Shown: piece by piece, positions 52,540-63,662 of the stretch
Layout of the letters: each line of letters opens with the position of its first letter
How positions within the stretch are numbered: the stretch's first letter is position 1
Assembly: GCA_012033015.1 (NCBI GenBank)
Contig: JAAUPS010000003.1
Span: forward strand, 1 to 64,000
Origin: Phormidesmis sp. RL_2_1
GTDB taxonomy: Bacteria; Cyanobacteriota; Cyanobacteriia; Phormidesmidales; Phormidesmidaceae
Length of the DNA: 64,000 nt
Direction of reading: 5' to 3'
Made by a program: the position numbers and the translations under genes
The notes under the pieces: generated by a model
Database searches by the model: none
Seen by the model: only the letters and a program-made list of their open reading frames with translations
What the model was told of the DNA's origin: nothing

Positions 52540-54038
52540 TTAGGCTGCTAATTGTAGCAAAGACTGAGCGCGGCTTAAGGCAATTCGGACTTGCTCAAAG
52601 CCAGTGCCGCCTGCACTATTGCGTGCCGAAACAACAGTAGCAGGGGCGATCGCCGCATAAATGTCTGCCTCAAAGGCCGGATGTAGCGCTTTCCACTCTT
52701 CCATAGACAGATCCTTCAGCAGCTTGCCTGCCGCCAAAGACGTTTTTACCACCTTGCCGACCAAGTTATACGCTTCTCTAAAAGGTACGTCTTTCGTGAC
52801 CAAATAATCGGCGACATCTGTCGCGTTGGAAAAATCTTCTGCCACGGCCTGATTCAGCCTATCTGTGCGGAAAGTGATGCCCTCTTGCAACAGAATAGTC
52901 ATTGCCTCTAAGCAGCCCGATACTGTGGCCACGGTATCGAAAATCGCTTCCTTGTCCTCTTGTAAGTCTTTGTTGTAGGCCAGCGGTAGACCCTTCATCA
53001 TCACCAGCAAGCCCTGGAGGTGGCCAAAAGTCCGCCCTGTTTTGCCGCGTACTAACTCAGGCACATCCGGATTTTTTTTCTGAGGCATAATGCTTGAACC
53101 AGTTGAGCAGGTGTCGCCCAAGGTGACAAAGCGAAACTCTTCCGAAGCCCAAAAGATAATCTCTTCGGAAAGGCGCGAGAGGTGCACCATAATTAGGCTG
53201 GCTGCGCTAGCAAACTCAATTGCAAAATCGCGATCGCTCACCCCGTCTAGGCTATTGTGATAAATGTCATCAAAGCCAAGCAATGAGGCTGAATACTGCC
53301 GATCAATGGGAAATGTTGTCCCTGCCAACGCGCCACAGCCTAATGGCGAAATATTGACCCGCTTAAGCACATCTCCTAAGCGCTCCCAGTCTCGTTGACT
53401 CATTTCAAAGTAGGCCAACAGGTGATGGGCCAAGCTCAAAGGCTGCGCCCGCTGTAAATGCGTATAGCCCGGTATCAAGGTCTCGACGTTTTGCTCGGCA
53501 AGCTCGACAATCGCCTGCTGAAATGCTTTTATTTTTTGTCGAATATCTATGATTTGCCCGCGTAGGTATAGCCGCAGATCTGTGCCGACTTGATCATTAC
53601 GCGAGCGGGCCGTGTGTAGTTTTTACCCACTGCGCCCACTAACTCAATCAGGCGATGCTCTACGGCAAAGTGCACATCTTCTTCTGCTACACCGGGCGTG
53701 AACTTGCCCTGATGATAGGCCTGGCGGATGGCCTCTAGCCCTGAGACAATTTGCTCGCATTCGGCAAGAGAAAGGATGCCGACTTTTGCCAGCATTTGAG
53801 CATGGGCGATAGAGCCTGTAAGGTCACAGTCTAAAAGCTGAATGTCGAAGCCAATACTGGCATTAAACTGTGCGATCGCAGGATGCAAAGCTGACTCAAA
53901 TCGCTGGCTCCAAGTCTGTTGCTCTGGACTGTTGTAAGGGCCTGTACTGGTCGCCTGCTCCGATGTGTTAGCCACGATGTTGTATGCGCTCCCGCTGGTT
54001 CTCCGGTAAATGCATACTTGCCTGCACAAATGACACAT
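52540..54038 (-). pseudogene. argH: Argininosuccinate lyase, split into two ORFs by an apparent 1-nt deletion
   Basis: N-part ...[12 protein letters not shown]...[20 protein letters not shown]; next frame continues [31 protein letters not shown]...[32 protein letters not shown]. Confidence 0.92.
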
Positions 54039-54159
54039 CCATCACTCAGTACATGCAAGTAAGCTCACCATACATTAACAGCTTGTGAGCTAGGCGCGAT
54101 CGCTCATCAAGCACTTATCGGGCACTTGTCTATATCGGGCACTTGTCTATATCGGGCAC

Positions 54160-54363
54160 TTATCCATAAGAAAACATCGATTTGAAGGTGTAGCCCAAAA
54201 CCACACCAATCAGCAGTGCCCACAATTGCCCCGAAGCATAAAATCCATGCAGCATCGTACCTGTAGAGCCAATCAAATCTTGATCAAAATAGGTTGCAAC
54301 GACCAAAAGTTCGGCTGTAGCAGAAGTCTCTGAAGGCTCAGCATAAAAGTCAAAAGAATCCAT
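54160..54363 (-). CDS. Small hypothetical protein with C-terminal TM
   Basis: MDSFDFYAEPSETSATAELLVVATYFDQDLIGSTGTMLHGFYASGQLWALLIGVVLGYTFKSMFSYG. Confidence 0.5.
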   Translation of the reverse strand: MDSFDFYAEPSETSATAELLVVATYFDQDLIGSTGTMLHGFYASGQLWALLIGVVLGYTFKSMFSYG

Positions 54364-54589
54364 AGCGTCCACAAAGAAGTATGCAAATGAGTACCGTCTA
54401 ATGCATAGACACCTCAAACATGCCCAAGCCACTGAGCCATCCAACAGATCCTTACCGCCTGTAAAATTTTTCCTTTGTTTGCTGGTGTTTGCTGGTGTTT
54501 GCTGACCTTACCCCTTTTCCTTTTTCCCTGACTCCTTTTTCCCCTAACTTCTTCTATCCAAATAGCTTGTGCTCAACCGCTTAATCCAG

Positions 54590-56172
54590 TCAGGACAACG
54601 TTGAAAGCTGCCTAAATTCTGCCGGTTGAGTAATTCGCATGACGACTAACGTCGTATCGTCTTCTGCCTCGCGATCGGTTCCAATAAAACGTTGCAGCGT
54701 CTTAAACAAATAATTCAAAATCTCATCGGAGTTGGGCAAATTGCGACAGGCCCAGCAAAAAGACTCGATTAAATTTTCTTCGTCAAACCGATGACCGCTA
54801 CGATCAGAAGCCTCTGTAAAGCCGTCGGTGTAGTAAATGACCGTATCCCCAGGCTGCAACTGGATCTGATTTTCCTGATAGTGGGTATCCATATCTAGGC
54901 CCAGCAGCATACCATCCGCATCTAAGCGTTTCACCTGCCCGGTTTCTGCCTGCCATAGCAGGGGCGGATTGTGCGCCGCATTGCCGTAAGAGAGCATTTG
55001 AGTGCGTGGATCATACTGGGCACAAAACAGCGTAACAAAGCGATTGGAGCTTTCTAAATCAGTCCGCATGACCCAATTGAGATGCTGCAGCAGATGGCCC
55101 GGAGAATGGCTGTTCAGCACTTCTGCTCGCAGCATTCCTCGCAGCAATGTCATCATTAGCCCTGCAGGCACACCCTTGCCCATGACATCGCCAATTGCAA
55201 AATTCCATGGTTTTTCTTGAGATGCAGGCGAATGAGGCTCTCTGAGCTGATCATAGGTCGTCGGAATAAAATCGTAATAGTCACCGCCGACTTTGTTAGC
55301 GGTATTGCATCTAGCCGCCAAGTCTACCCCTTCAATGGTGGGACACTGCCGAGGTAACAGTTGAGCCTGAATCTCAGCACCTAGCTCAAGCTCACGGTCT
55401 AAGCGCTCCTTGTGGCGAACCTCGTGAGTGAGCTGGTTGTTTTCAATCGCAACCGCAGTTTGATCGGCTACTAAACGCACTAGCTTTTGGCGGGTGTCGC
55501 TCCAGGTGTAATCCCCTTCGTAGCTAAAAACGTATAGCCGACCTCGCTCTACATTTTGCACAATAATGGCGGTGCCAAAAATTTGGCAGTCAGCCCCTAA
55601 ATATCGACTGGCTTGTCTATCCAGTGACACCATAGTGGTTTCGCTGATGGTAGCTGGTGCACCGGCGGCAGCTTCTGCAGCCGCGATAGAGGCTGTAATT
55701 TGCCGCGTGGCCATTTCTAAGGCTAGGCGAACACTCTGACAGTCGTCATCGTCTGTACAGTGAAGCTGCTCTAGCCGCAGTTGCCCGTCCGGCTGAAACA
55801 TGACTAGCGCACCACCCGAGGCGTCAGTCACCCGGCTAGCGATCATGGGAATCAGCTCTAAAATTGACTGAGGTTGTTGAGGCTACGAAGGGCAAACCCC
55901 AACGAACTCAGCAAATCTTGAATTTTGGCCTGTTCTCTTTGCAGCCGAGAGACTAGCTCTCTGAGCGCATATACAGACGCCCCATTGGCGACAGTGGCGT
56001 TCGCTACAGCCGTACTAGGAGCATTACTCCCAGACAATGACACCGTGTTTGCGGCTGTATTTGCGCCTGCATTCCCAACGGTTGCATCAGCGGGCATAGC
56101 AGCCCCGCTAGAAACAGCACGACGACTTCCCTTTGGCGACGAATTGATTGGTGGAGTCGGCCTAGATTGCAT
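54590..56172 (-). pseudogene. SpoIIE/PP2C-family (RsbU-like) serine phosphatase with GAF-like region, apparently frameshifted near its N-terminus
   Basis: RLQREQAKIQDLLSSLGFALRSLNNLSQF then (next frame) LELIPMIASRVTDASGGALVMFQPDGQL; phosphatase core KVGGDYYDFIPT, IGDVMGKGVPAGLMMTLLRGML, YTDGFTEA. Confidence 0.88.
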
Positions 56173-56194
56173 AAGGGGTGGCTAGGGGCATTTA

Positions 56195-56235
56195 TAGAAC
56201 GGATAGCTCAGAACGGATAGCTCAGAACGGATAGT
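56195..56235. repeat. About 14-bp tandem repeat (agaacggatagctc)
   Basis: Direct reading. Confidence 0.85.
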
Positions 56236-56537
56236 CGGCAAAACGCGGGTTGGCGAGCCAAAAGTAGGTTGGGCGGGGGCAAAGGAAAAATATGGTAAAT
56301 AGGTAATGATAGTAGCGATCGCAGGTATTAACCCAGTCACGTTTCGACTTTAGGCACAATTTCATCCAGTAAGCCCAACTGACTTGTATAAATGCCAAAA
56401 GTAGCCATCACGATATCACTTTTGAGATCATAGTCAAGCCAAGCAGAGGACAAACTATTTTGACAACGCCAAGTTGGACAACGTCAGACTTAGGTTCAAA
56501 CGAATAGGTTCAAATAGGTTCAAACTAAAGGGATAGC

Positions 56538-57334
56538 CTAGTATAAGCTCAGTGTTTCTACACAAAATTTAATAGCCTCCCCTATTGAACTTGTGCAATT
56601 GGGATAGCTCATCGGTGGTCTGCCCAGTAGTACCAATTGAATGCCCAGTGCTGCCGCTGCTTGCCGCTTGATGGCCTCACCGCTCGGCTGCCCCGAAGCT
56701 TTAGCTACGACCACAGAAATATTCCACTGCTGCCATAGGGCTTTTTCGAGCGCCAAAGAAATGGGCGGACGCAGGGCAATGATTTGCTCTGCTGTAAAGC
56801 CAGCCGCTGTTGCCCCTGCTAGGGCTGTTGCAGAGGGCAGTATCCTAGCAAATAGTTTGGCCGTTGGGTGCAGATGTGAAAACCGTAATAAATTCCGATA
56901 GCCCAGTGCAAAAACACGCGTTGATTGCGAAGCATTTCGCTGGCCAAAATAGCTTCGATGGACTCGACAACCATGACTGAGCTGTGATTTTGGGCTGCTA
57001 GTGCTTGATTTTGGGCTGCTTGAAGAGTAGGTCGCTCATAGCGTAGGTAAGCTTTCTTTAAACTAGCCGCTACCAGCATTGCCTGACGAGAAATGTCACA
57101 GGCAAATGGGTGCGAAGCATCTAAAATGCAGCCTATCTGTCGCTCTCGAATAAACCCTGGCATTGCCTTTAAGGTTAACTTTCCCACCACGACTTGAGTG
57201 GTGGGTGAGTATAGTGTTTGAGCCTTAGCAGTGGTGATAGTGACGACGTAGGGTACATTTTGGGCTGACAGCGCCTGGGCCAGTTGACTGCTCTCGCTGG
57301 TCCCGCCAATGAGCCATACCCGAGCAGTTGTCAT
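56538..57334 (-). pseudogene. Cobalt-precorrin-6A reductase (CobK/CbiJ), apparently frameshifted
   Basis: MTTARVWLIGGTSESSQLAQAL...ILDASHPFACDISRQAM; expected continuation ALGYRNLLRFSHLHPTAKLFARILPSATALAGATAAGFTAEQIIALRPPISLALEKALWQQWNISVVVAKASG is in the next frame. Confidence 0.85.
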
Positions 57335-57373
57335 GGCAGGCTGAGATGGCACGCTGAGATGGCACATTGAGCT

Positions 57374-58162
57374 TTAAGACCAACGCACTTTATAGAGATG
57401 AAAGAGTTCGCCGGGCTGCTGTTTGACCACTCGGGCATTAACCGTTTTAATCAGCGATTGCCACTGACTTAAGCTTTCTAAAAAGACATCTGCGCCCAAA
57501 TATGTTTCCAAAATTGCCCAATTCTCAGCAATGGCTTGCGCAGGATCAATCACATCAAAAACCAAAAAACCACCGGGTTTTAGCAAGGGCCTCACCGCCT
57601 CCATCACGGCCTGCCAATAGTCCATCGGGTAGTAACAGCTAAAGCCTGTCGCCAATACCAAATCAAAGCTAGCCGGGGCGTAGTCGAGCTTATGCGCTGG
57701 GCCCTGTCTGACCTCTTTAAAGAGCTTGGAATCGAGCTGAGGGCCTCGCTGGTGCAGTGTTTTCGTCGCAAATTCACTGATATCTTGACCATGAAACAGC
57801 GCCTGCCAGCTTTTCCACTCGTAGATCAAAAAACTAAAGCCGCAGCCTAAATCTAAACAGTGCTGATTTTTCTTGGGCTGGGCAATCTCCCAAAACGGGG
57901 AGGCAATCCGGGAATTGAGCGAACCTGCTGCCCAATCTCGGAACACCGGCATCGCCTCTACCTCTTCTGGTAAGTCAAATGCTTGGCCTTCGTACTCTGC
58001 GTCAAACCGTTTGGCAACCGCGTTGATCATCGGTTGCCAAGGGACCGATTTGGCCTGCAATACTTCTCCCAATGCCCCTCTAGAAGCGGATGGCGATGAA
58101 GATGAAGATACGTTTTTGGGGTGCTGACTCTTCTGGCTCTGCTGACTTTTTTTCTGGCCCAT
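57374..58162 (-). CDS. Class I SAM-dependent methyltransferase
   Basis: QHCLDLGCGFSFLIYEW; ASFDLVLATGFSCYYP; LKPGGFLVFDVIDP. Confidence 0.85.
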   Translation of the reverse strand: MGQKKSQQSQKSQHPKNVSSSSSPSASRGALGEVLQAKSVPWQPMINAVAKRFDAEYEGQAFDLPEEVEAMPVFRDWAAGSLNSRIASPFWEIAQPKKNQHCLDLGCGFSFLIYEWKSWQALFHGQDISEFATKTLHQRGPQLDSKLFKEVRQGPAHKLDYAPASFDLVLATGFSCYYPMDYWQAVMEAVRPLLKPGGFLVFDVIDPAQAIAENWAILETYLGADVFLESLSQWQSLIKTVNARVVKQQPGELFHLYKVRWS

Positions 58163-58210
58163 GCGATGTGTGTCCTTAAGTTAATAGCAGTTAAGAGCAG
58201 TTAAGAGCAG

Positions 58211-58396
58211 TTAAGAGCCTTTAATGGCCTTATTAAAATTGCGGCGATAAGACTTATTTCCAATCAAAAGCACGGGCCACATCAACGTCAGGTACATTTT
58301 GCTGGAGCTGAAATCAGTGCGGCTAAAGCCTGCCCAAAACTTCCAAGCTCCGATGCCGTAAATACCTAGCAAAATAATGCCAATTAAAGTACTCAT
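58211..58396 (-). CDS. Small conserved hypothetical membrane protein
   Basis: MSTLIGIILLGIYGIGAWKFWAGFSRTDFSSSKMYLTLMWPVLLIGNKSYRRNFNKAI. Confidence 0.6.
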   Translation of the reverse strand: MSTLIGIILLGIYGIGAWKFWAGFSRTDFSSSKMYLTLMWPVLLIGNKSYRRNFNKAIKGS

Positions 58397-58784
58397 TAAC
58401 GCCTTCCTAGCGTAGTTTTGTCATCACTATACTAGTGATTTACTTGTGATTTTTGGGTGATTTTTCGAGAATTGTTGCGTTTGCTTTTGCGACCTTATCT
58501 CGTCAAGTGCTGGGGCCGGAAGTATCTGTAAACATCTATGTCAAGCATGGTGTTGAGCATAATATCTCCCCCTTCACTGAGCAGCGGTTTTTGCTGCCGT
58601 ATTTTCAGCGCTCTTATAAAATGTCTGTCAGTGATTCTGGAATGTCGGTGATTCCAGCTAAATGAGCCGCCAAGCTTCCATATCCCAACTTCCATATATT
58701 GAGTAAGCACAGCCTGACAAAAATAGTTCCAATGATCAGCACTAAAAGATACCTCCGATAAAACTTCTTAGGAAAATCACTACT

Positions 58785-61418
58785 ATGCGTGCAGTCCTTA
58801 TGGCTGGTGGTTCGGGTACGAGGCTAAGGCCATTGACCTGTGACTTGCCTAAGCCGATGGTGCCTTTGCTCAACCGTCCGATTGCTGAGCACATTATTAA
58901 TCTTCTCAAGCGCCATGGCATTACCGAGATTATTGCCACGCTGTTTTACTTGCCCGATGTGATGCGGGACTACTTTCAAGATGGCAAGGATTTTGGTGTC
59001 CAAATGACTTATGCCGTTGAGGAAGATCAGCCCCTAGGTACGGCAGGCTGTGTCAAAAATGTTGCCGAACTGCTGCATGACACTTTTGTGGTTATCAGTG
59101 GCGATAGCCTGACTGATTTTAATCTGACTGAGGCGATTGCCTTTCACCGGGCTAAAGGCGCAAAAGCGACACTAGTGCTCAAGCGCGTTCGTAACCCGAT
59201 TGAGTTTGGGGTTGTTATCACAGATAAAACCGATAGAATTGTTCGGTTTTTGGAGAAGCCTTCCACCAGCGAAATTTTCTCAGATACGGCAAATACGGGG
59301 ACGTATATTCTTGAGCCAGAAGTCCTTAGCTATATCCCGGCAGGTCAGTCACAAGATTTTTCGAAGGATTTGTTTCCGCGGTTGCTAGCAGAAGGTGAAC
59401 CGATGTATGGCTATGTGGCTGAGGGGTATTGGTGTGATGTGGGCCACTTAGATGCCTATCGCGAAGCACAGTACGATGCCTTGCATGGCAAGGTACATAT
59501 CGATTATGCCTATGGTGAAACCACTCACGGACTGCGTGTGGGTAAAAATACATTTATCCATTCCAGTGCCAAGCTTCAGCCGCCAGTGCTGATTGGTGAC
59601 AACTGTCGGATTGGCCCTAGGGCAACCCTATCACCGGGAACGGTCGTGGGCGATAATGTCACTATTGGCAGCGATGCTAACCTCAAAAGACCGATTATTG
59701 GCAATGGTGCAGTGATTGGGGACGATACCCACTTGCGGGCTTGCATCATTGCTCGGGGTACCCGTGCTGCTCGTCGTGCCCATGTGTTGGAAGGGGCTGT
59801 GGTCGGTTCGCTTTCGACTATTGGTGAAGAGGCTCAAATTAGTCCAGGGGTTAGGGTTTGGCCTAGTAAGCTGATCGAAGCTGGAGCCACGCTGAATATT
59901 AATTTGATCTGGGGTCAAACGGCTCAGCGCAATCTGTTCGGTCAGCGGGGGGTTTCGGGCTTAGCCAATATTGATATTACGCCTGAGTTTGCTGTGAAGC
60001 TAGGCGCTGCCTACGGTTCGACGCTTAAAGCGGGTGACCATGTGACGGTTTCGCGCGATCAGCGCAGTATTTCACGAATGGTGACGCGATCGCTCATTGC
60101 CGGACTGATGTCTGTGGGCGTGAATGTAGAGAACCTAGACGCGGTTGCTATTCCTATGGCCAGAAATGTCCTGCCCACGCTCAATGTTGTTGGGGGCATT
60201 CATGTTAGGTTGCACCCTACTCGCTCCAATCATATTTTGATTGAGTTTTTTGATATCCAAGGCATAGACATTTCTAAAAGCCAAGAAAAGAAAATTGAAG
60301 GTGCCTATTTTAAAGAGGATCTGCGGCGAGCCCAAATTCATGAAATTGGCACAGTGACCTATCCCAGTAGTGCGGTTGATATCTATACCACTGCTTTTGA
60401 GAAGCATCTCAACGTCGCTTCGATTCGCAATAGTAAGTCGAAGGTGGTCATTGACTATGCCTACGCGGTATCCGGCGCAGTGCTACCGCAGCTTTTGGCA
60501 AAGTTTGGCTGTGATGCGGTGGTACTCAATGCTAGCTTAAGCGCGGCGGCACCCTCACTCGATGAAAGAGATGTGCTGCTAAGTCAGTTAGGTCAGGTCG
60601 TACAGGCGTTGCACGCCACTTTTGGGGTACAGGTTTCAGCCAATGGTGAGCAAATGGTGCTAGTCGATGAGGTCGGCTCCCCCATTCGCGGTGAAATGCT
60701 GACAGCGCTGATGGCCCATATGATTTTGACGGCGAATCCTCGGGGGGTGATTGTGGTGCCGGTACATGCATCGGGCGCAGTTGATGAAATTGCCCGTCGG
60801 CATGATGGTTGGGTGCTACGGACTAAGGCCAACCCGACAGCTTTAATGGAAGCCTGTGCGACCCATCAAGATGTGGTGCTAGGGGGCAGTGGAGATATGG
60901 GATTTATTTTCCCTCAACTGCATCCTGGGTTTGATGCGATGTTTTGTATTGCTAAGCTCATCGAGATGCTGTTGATCCAAGAGCGCTCTTTAGGCCAAAT
61001 TTGGGAGGAGTTACCGCGAATTTCGCACCGTTTACAAACGATCCGCTGCCCTTGGACGGTTAAGGGGGCGCTCATGCGCTATCTTGTAGAAACCCATTCG
61101 GCAGATAGCTTGGAGCTGATCGATGGTGTTAAGATTATCGATCCTGAAGCGTTTGCAAATCAATCGGTTAATCAGCCGGTTAATCAGCCGCCCGATAGTC
61201 AGCCGCCTGTTAATCTAAGTAGTATGGGTTCGTCGGTTCATCGGCAACGCAATCCACAAAACTGGGTGTTGATTTTACCGGATGCGAGTGAGCCGTTGGT
61301 ACATATTTTTGCCAACAGCGAGGATCGTAGCTGGGTTGATGGGCAACTCCAAAACTACCGGCAGCGTGTTCAGCACTTTATTGAATCAGAGCAGGGAATT
61401 AAGGAACAGATCGTATGA
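58785..61418 (+). CDS. Mannose-1-phosphate guanylyltransferase-like nucleotidyltransferase fused to phosphomannomutase-like domain
   Basis: [32 protein letters not shown]; hexapeptide repeats; C-terminal phosphohexomutase-like half. Confidence 0.92.
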   Translation: MRAVLMAGGSGTRLRPLTCDLPKPMVPLLNRPIAEHIINLLKRHGITEIIATLFYLPDVMRDYFQDGKDFGVQMTYAVEEDQPLGTAGCVKNVAELLHDTFVVISGDSLTDFNLTEAIAFHRAKGAKATLVLKRVRNPIEFGVVITDKTDRIVRFLEKPSTSEIFSDTANTGTYILEPEVLSYIPAGQSQDFSKDLFPRLLAEGEPMYGYVAEGYWCDVGHLDAYREAQYDALHGKVHIDYAYGETTHGLRVGKNTFIHSSAKLQPPVLIGDNCRIGPRATLSPGTVVGDNVTIGSDANLKRPIIGNGAVIGDDTHLRACIIARGTRAARRAHVLEGAVVGSLSTIGEEAQISPGVRVWPSKLIEAGATLNINLIWGQTAQRNLFGQRGVSGLANIDITPEFAVKLGAAYGSTLKAGDHVTVSRDQRSISRMVTRSLIAGLMSVGVNVENLDAVAIPMARNVLPTLNVVGGIHVRLHPTRSNHILIEFFDIQGIDISKSQEKKIEGAYFKEDLRRAQIHEIGTVTYPSSAVDIYTTAFEKHLNVASIRNSKSKVVIDYAYAVSGAVLPQLLAKFGCDAVVLNASLSAAAPSLDERDVLLSQLGQVVQALHATFGVQVSANGEQMVLVDEVGSPIRGEMLTALMAHMILTANPRGVIVVPVHASGAVDEIARRHDGWVLRTKANPTALMEACATHQDVVLGGSGDMGFIFPQLHPGFDAMFCIAKLIEMLLIQERSLGQIWEELPRISHRLQTIRCPWTVKGALMRYLVETHSADSLELIDGVKIIDPEAFANQSVNQPVNQPPDSQPPVNLSSMGSSVHRQRNPQNWVLILPDASEPLVHIFANSEDRSWVDGQLQNYRQRVQHFIESEQGIKEQIV

Positions 61419-61915
61419 ATAACTGCATCTTGATGGCGGAAATTATCCAGGCTCCCCAACTGCGTTATACCGCTGATACCCAAACGCCAATTGCGGAATT
61501 TGTGGTTAAGTTTCCGGGGTTGCGAGAGCAAGATGCATCAGGTCAGCTCAAGGTATTAGGCTGGGGCAATTTGGCTCAGGAAATTCAGGAGCGTTACCAA
61601 GCAGGCGATCGCGTTTTACTCGAAGGCCGACTGGGCACTCACACCGTAGAGCGCCCCGAAGGCTTTAAAGAGAAACGTGTGGAAATGACCGTACAGCGGG
61701 TTAGCCCGATCGATGAGTTGCAGTCAGTGGCCATTGCCGAGCCTACTCCGATAGCCACAGGCAAATTTGTGGCCACAGGGACAGGGGCGTCGTCGTCGTC
61801 ACCGGTTGCCTCAACGCCTTCAGCCGCTACTGCCGCCACTGCCGCCACTGGAGCATCAGCGTCTTCTGCTAACGCTGAGACTCCTGGCCTAGACTATGAC
61901 GATATTCCGTTTTAG
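61415..61915 (+). CDS. ssb: Single-stranded DNA-binding protein, cyanobacterial type
   Basis: [33 protein letters not shown]...[29 protein letters not shown]; acidic tip [12 protein letters not shown] overlap with upstream gene. Confidence 0.85.
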   Translation: MNNCILMAEIIQAPQLRYTADTQTPIAEFVVKFPGLREQDASGQLKVLGWGNLAQEIQERYQAGDRVLLEGRLGTHTVERPEGFKEKRVEMTVQRVSPIDELQSVAIAEPTPIATGKFVATGTGASSSSPVASTPSAATAATAATGASASSANAETPGLDYDDIPF

Positions 61916-62028
61916 CCCTAGGGGCATAGGGTTGATTGTTTGACTGACCGATTACCTGACTGAGTGCCGCTGAGTTGATTGTCGCCGACCTGGGCGTTAC
62001 TAAGTAAATCCCATTGACTCAAGGTGAT

Positions 62029-62349
62029 TTACTGGGCTGCTTCGAAGGCTTCGCGGTTTTCAAAAATGGTGAAAACGCGATCCATACTGGTGAGTTCAAA
62101 CAGCATTTTGACCTGGGGATTAATTGAGCATACGTACATTTCACAGCTATTTGAGCGCACCTTTTTCAGCACAGAAACCAAGGTGCCTAGGCCAGAGCTA
62201 TCTACAAATGTGGTGTCTTTTAAGTCCATTAGCAGGGTTTTGGTGCCATTGGCAATGGCAATCTCTACTTGAGCACGAATTTCTTCAGTCTTAGTACTAT
62301 CTAAAATGCCAGCGGGTGCCAATACCTGAACAGTCGTGTCCATATTCAC
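62029..62349 (-). CDS. STAS-domain anti-sigma factor antagonist
   Basis: LLMDLKDTTFVDSSGLGTLVSVLKKVRSN. Confidence 0.92.
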   Translation of the reverse strand: MNMDTTVQVLAPAGILDSTKTEEIRAQVEIAIANGTKTLLMDLKDTTFVDSSGLGTLVSVLKKVRSNSCEMYVCSINPQVKMLFELTSMDRVFTIFENREAFEAAQ

Positions 62350-62454
62350 CGAGATTCCTTTATCTACTGAGGCCTTTATCTACTGAAGATAGTTTACTGG
62401 TTTGTGCTATCAGTGCAGTGATCGCTCTAGCTATGCGTTACGGGCTGGCTATAT

Positions 62455-63660
62455 CTATAATTGACTATATCCATAATCTAGACCCGGTGAGTATAGTTTA
62501 CCGAGGCTATGATCTGGGCGAATATTGACCACTAGGCTAGTTTGGGCGCTAACTGTTAGGGGGGTAATGAAAAGCTCGGGATGCAAGGCTTTCCAAAAGT
62601 AGGTGACAAAGTCAGCAATGTCTTGTTCACAAAGACCTGGTTTCCCTTGGGCTTGCATGGCTCGCTCAGCGTGCTGACGCCACTGCTGTGACAATCGATA
62701 GTCTTCTGGGTAAAGCACGATGAGGCTGTCTAAAAATTCCCATAGGGGGAGGTAGGCTTGCAGGCGGTGGTTGCAGTCTCGGGCAAATTGCCGATCGCTT
62801 GCGGTTATGATGGGCGCTGGTAGGGTGGTGTTTTCGTGAGTAAAGAGGCTATCTGCCACTGGGCGTGCGCCGACAAACCACCCTTCAAACAGGGTAATGG
62901 TGGGGGCAGGATGGAGGCTCGAAGGGATGCGATCGCCCTGCCCTGCTTGTAAAGACTTATCGAATCGCGGCACCTGTATCTGAGGTGATTCTGCAGGCGT
63001 ATCTGTAGGACTGCAGGGAGCAGTCTGTTTGATTCGTTTTAATGTTTGCACGCCTAGGTCAATATCGTGAGTGCCAGGTGGCCCCCGCCAAACCAAGCGC
63101 GGATCTGCCTGCTGCAATTGGCAGCGCTGAGCATAGGTAAGATACAGATCATCAATGGAAAATGCGACACTTTGGTGCCCTAACTGTTCTAGGAGCAGGC
63201 ACAGAATTTGTGTGAGTGTGGTTTTACCTGTGCCCTGAGCGCCCAAAATACCTTGAATGAAGGGTGCACCTAGTGCTCGCTGCTGACGATCTAGCTTATC
63301 AGCGAGCGGCAGCCAATAGGTCCAAAGCGGCACTATCCAATCTGTCCACTGACCCGGTAACGGTAACCCAGGATCTAATAGCGTCCCTGACTGGCAGAGT
63401 GATTGCAGTAGCTTTGCTCGACGCTCGATTGCTTCACCAACAAGGCTATGAGAGATTTGATGATCATAGATTTGATAATCATAGATTTGATGATCACAGA
63501 TCTGATGATCATCAAATCTATGATCACAGATTTGCCAAGCCATTACCCGAGGTAGAACGCTCAGCTCCCAGTCAATTAACTGCTGTCGCTGGCTGGCAGA
63601 AGGTATTTGCCCTTGGCCTAAAGCTGTGACAATCGTGTTGAGAGGGTTTAGTGCATTCAT
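62455..63660 (-). CDS. glyK: Glycerate kinase (plant-type D-glycerate 3-kinase)
   Basis: GILGAQGTGKTTLTQILCLLL P-loop; SIDDLYLTYAQRCQL; LFEGWFVGARPV. Confidence 0.88.
   Translation of the reverse strand: MNALNPLNTIVTALGQGQIPSASQRQQLIDWELSVLPRVMAWQICDHRFDDHQICDHQIYDYQIYDHQISHSLVGEAIERRAKLLQSLCQSGTLLDPGLPLPGQWTDWIVPLWTYWLPLADKLDRQQRALGAPFIQGILGAQGTGKTTLTQILCLLLEQLGHQSVAFSIDDLYLTYAQRCQLQQADPRLVWRGPPGTHDIDLGVQTLKRIKQTAPCSPTDTPAESPQIQVPRFDKSLQAGQGDRIPSSLHPAPTITLFEGWFVGARPVADSLFTHENTTLPAPIITASDRQFARDCNHRLQAYLPLWEFLDSLIVLYPEDYRLSQQWRQHAERAMQAQGKPGLCEQDIADFVTYFWKALHPELFITPLTVSAQTSLVVNIRPDHSLGKLYSPGLDYGYSQL
63455..63530. repeat. 15-bp in-frame tandem repeat inside glyK
   Basis: gatcatagatttgat units; protein CDHRFDDHQICDHQIYDYQIYDHQ. 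Confidence 0.9.
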
Positions 63661-63662
63661 GG

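Noticed and set aside
58453-58710. Overlapping ORFs on both strands (70 aa plus, 71 aa minus)
   Set aside because: Neither has a recognisable family motif; coding status cannot be decided from sequence alone.
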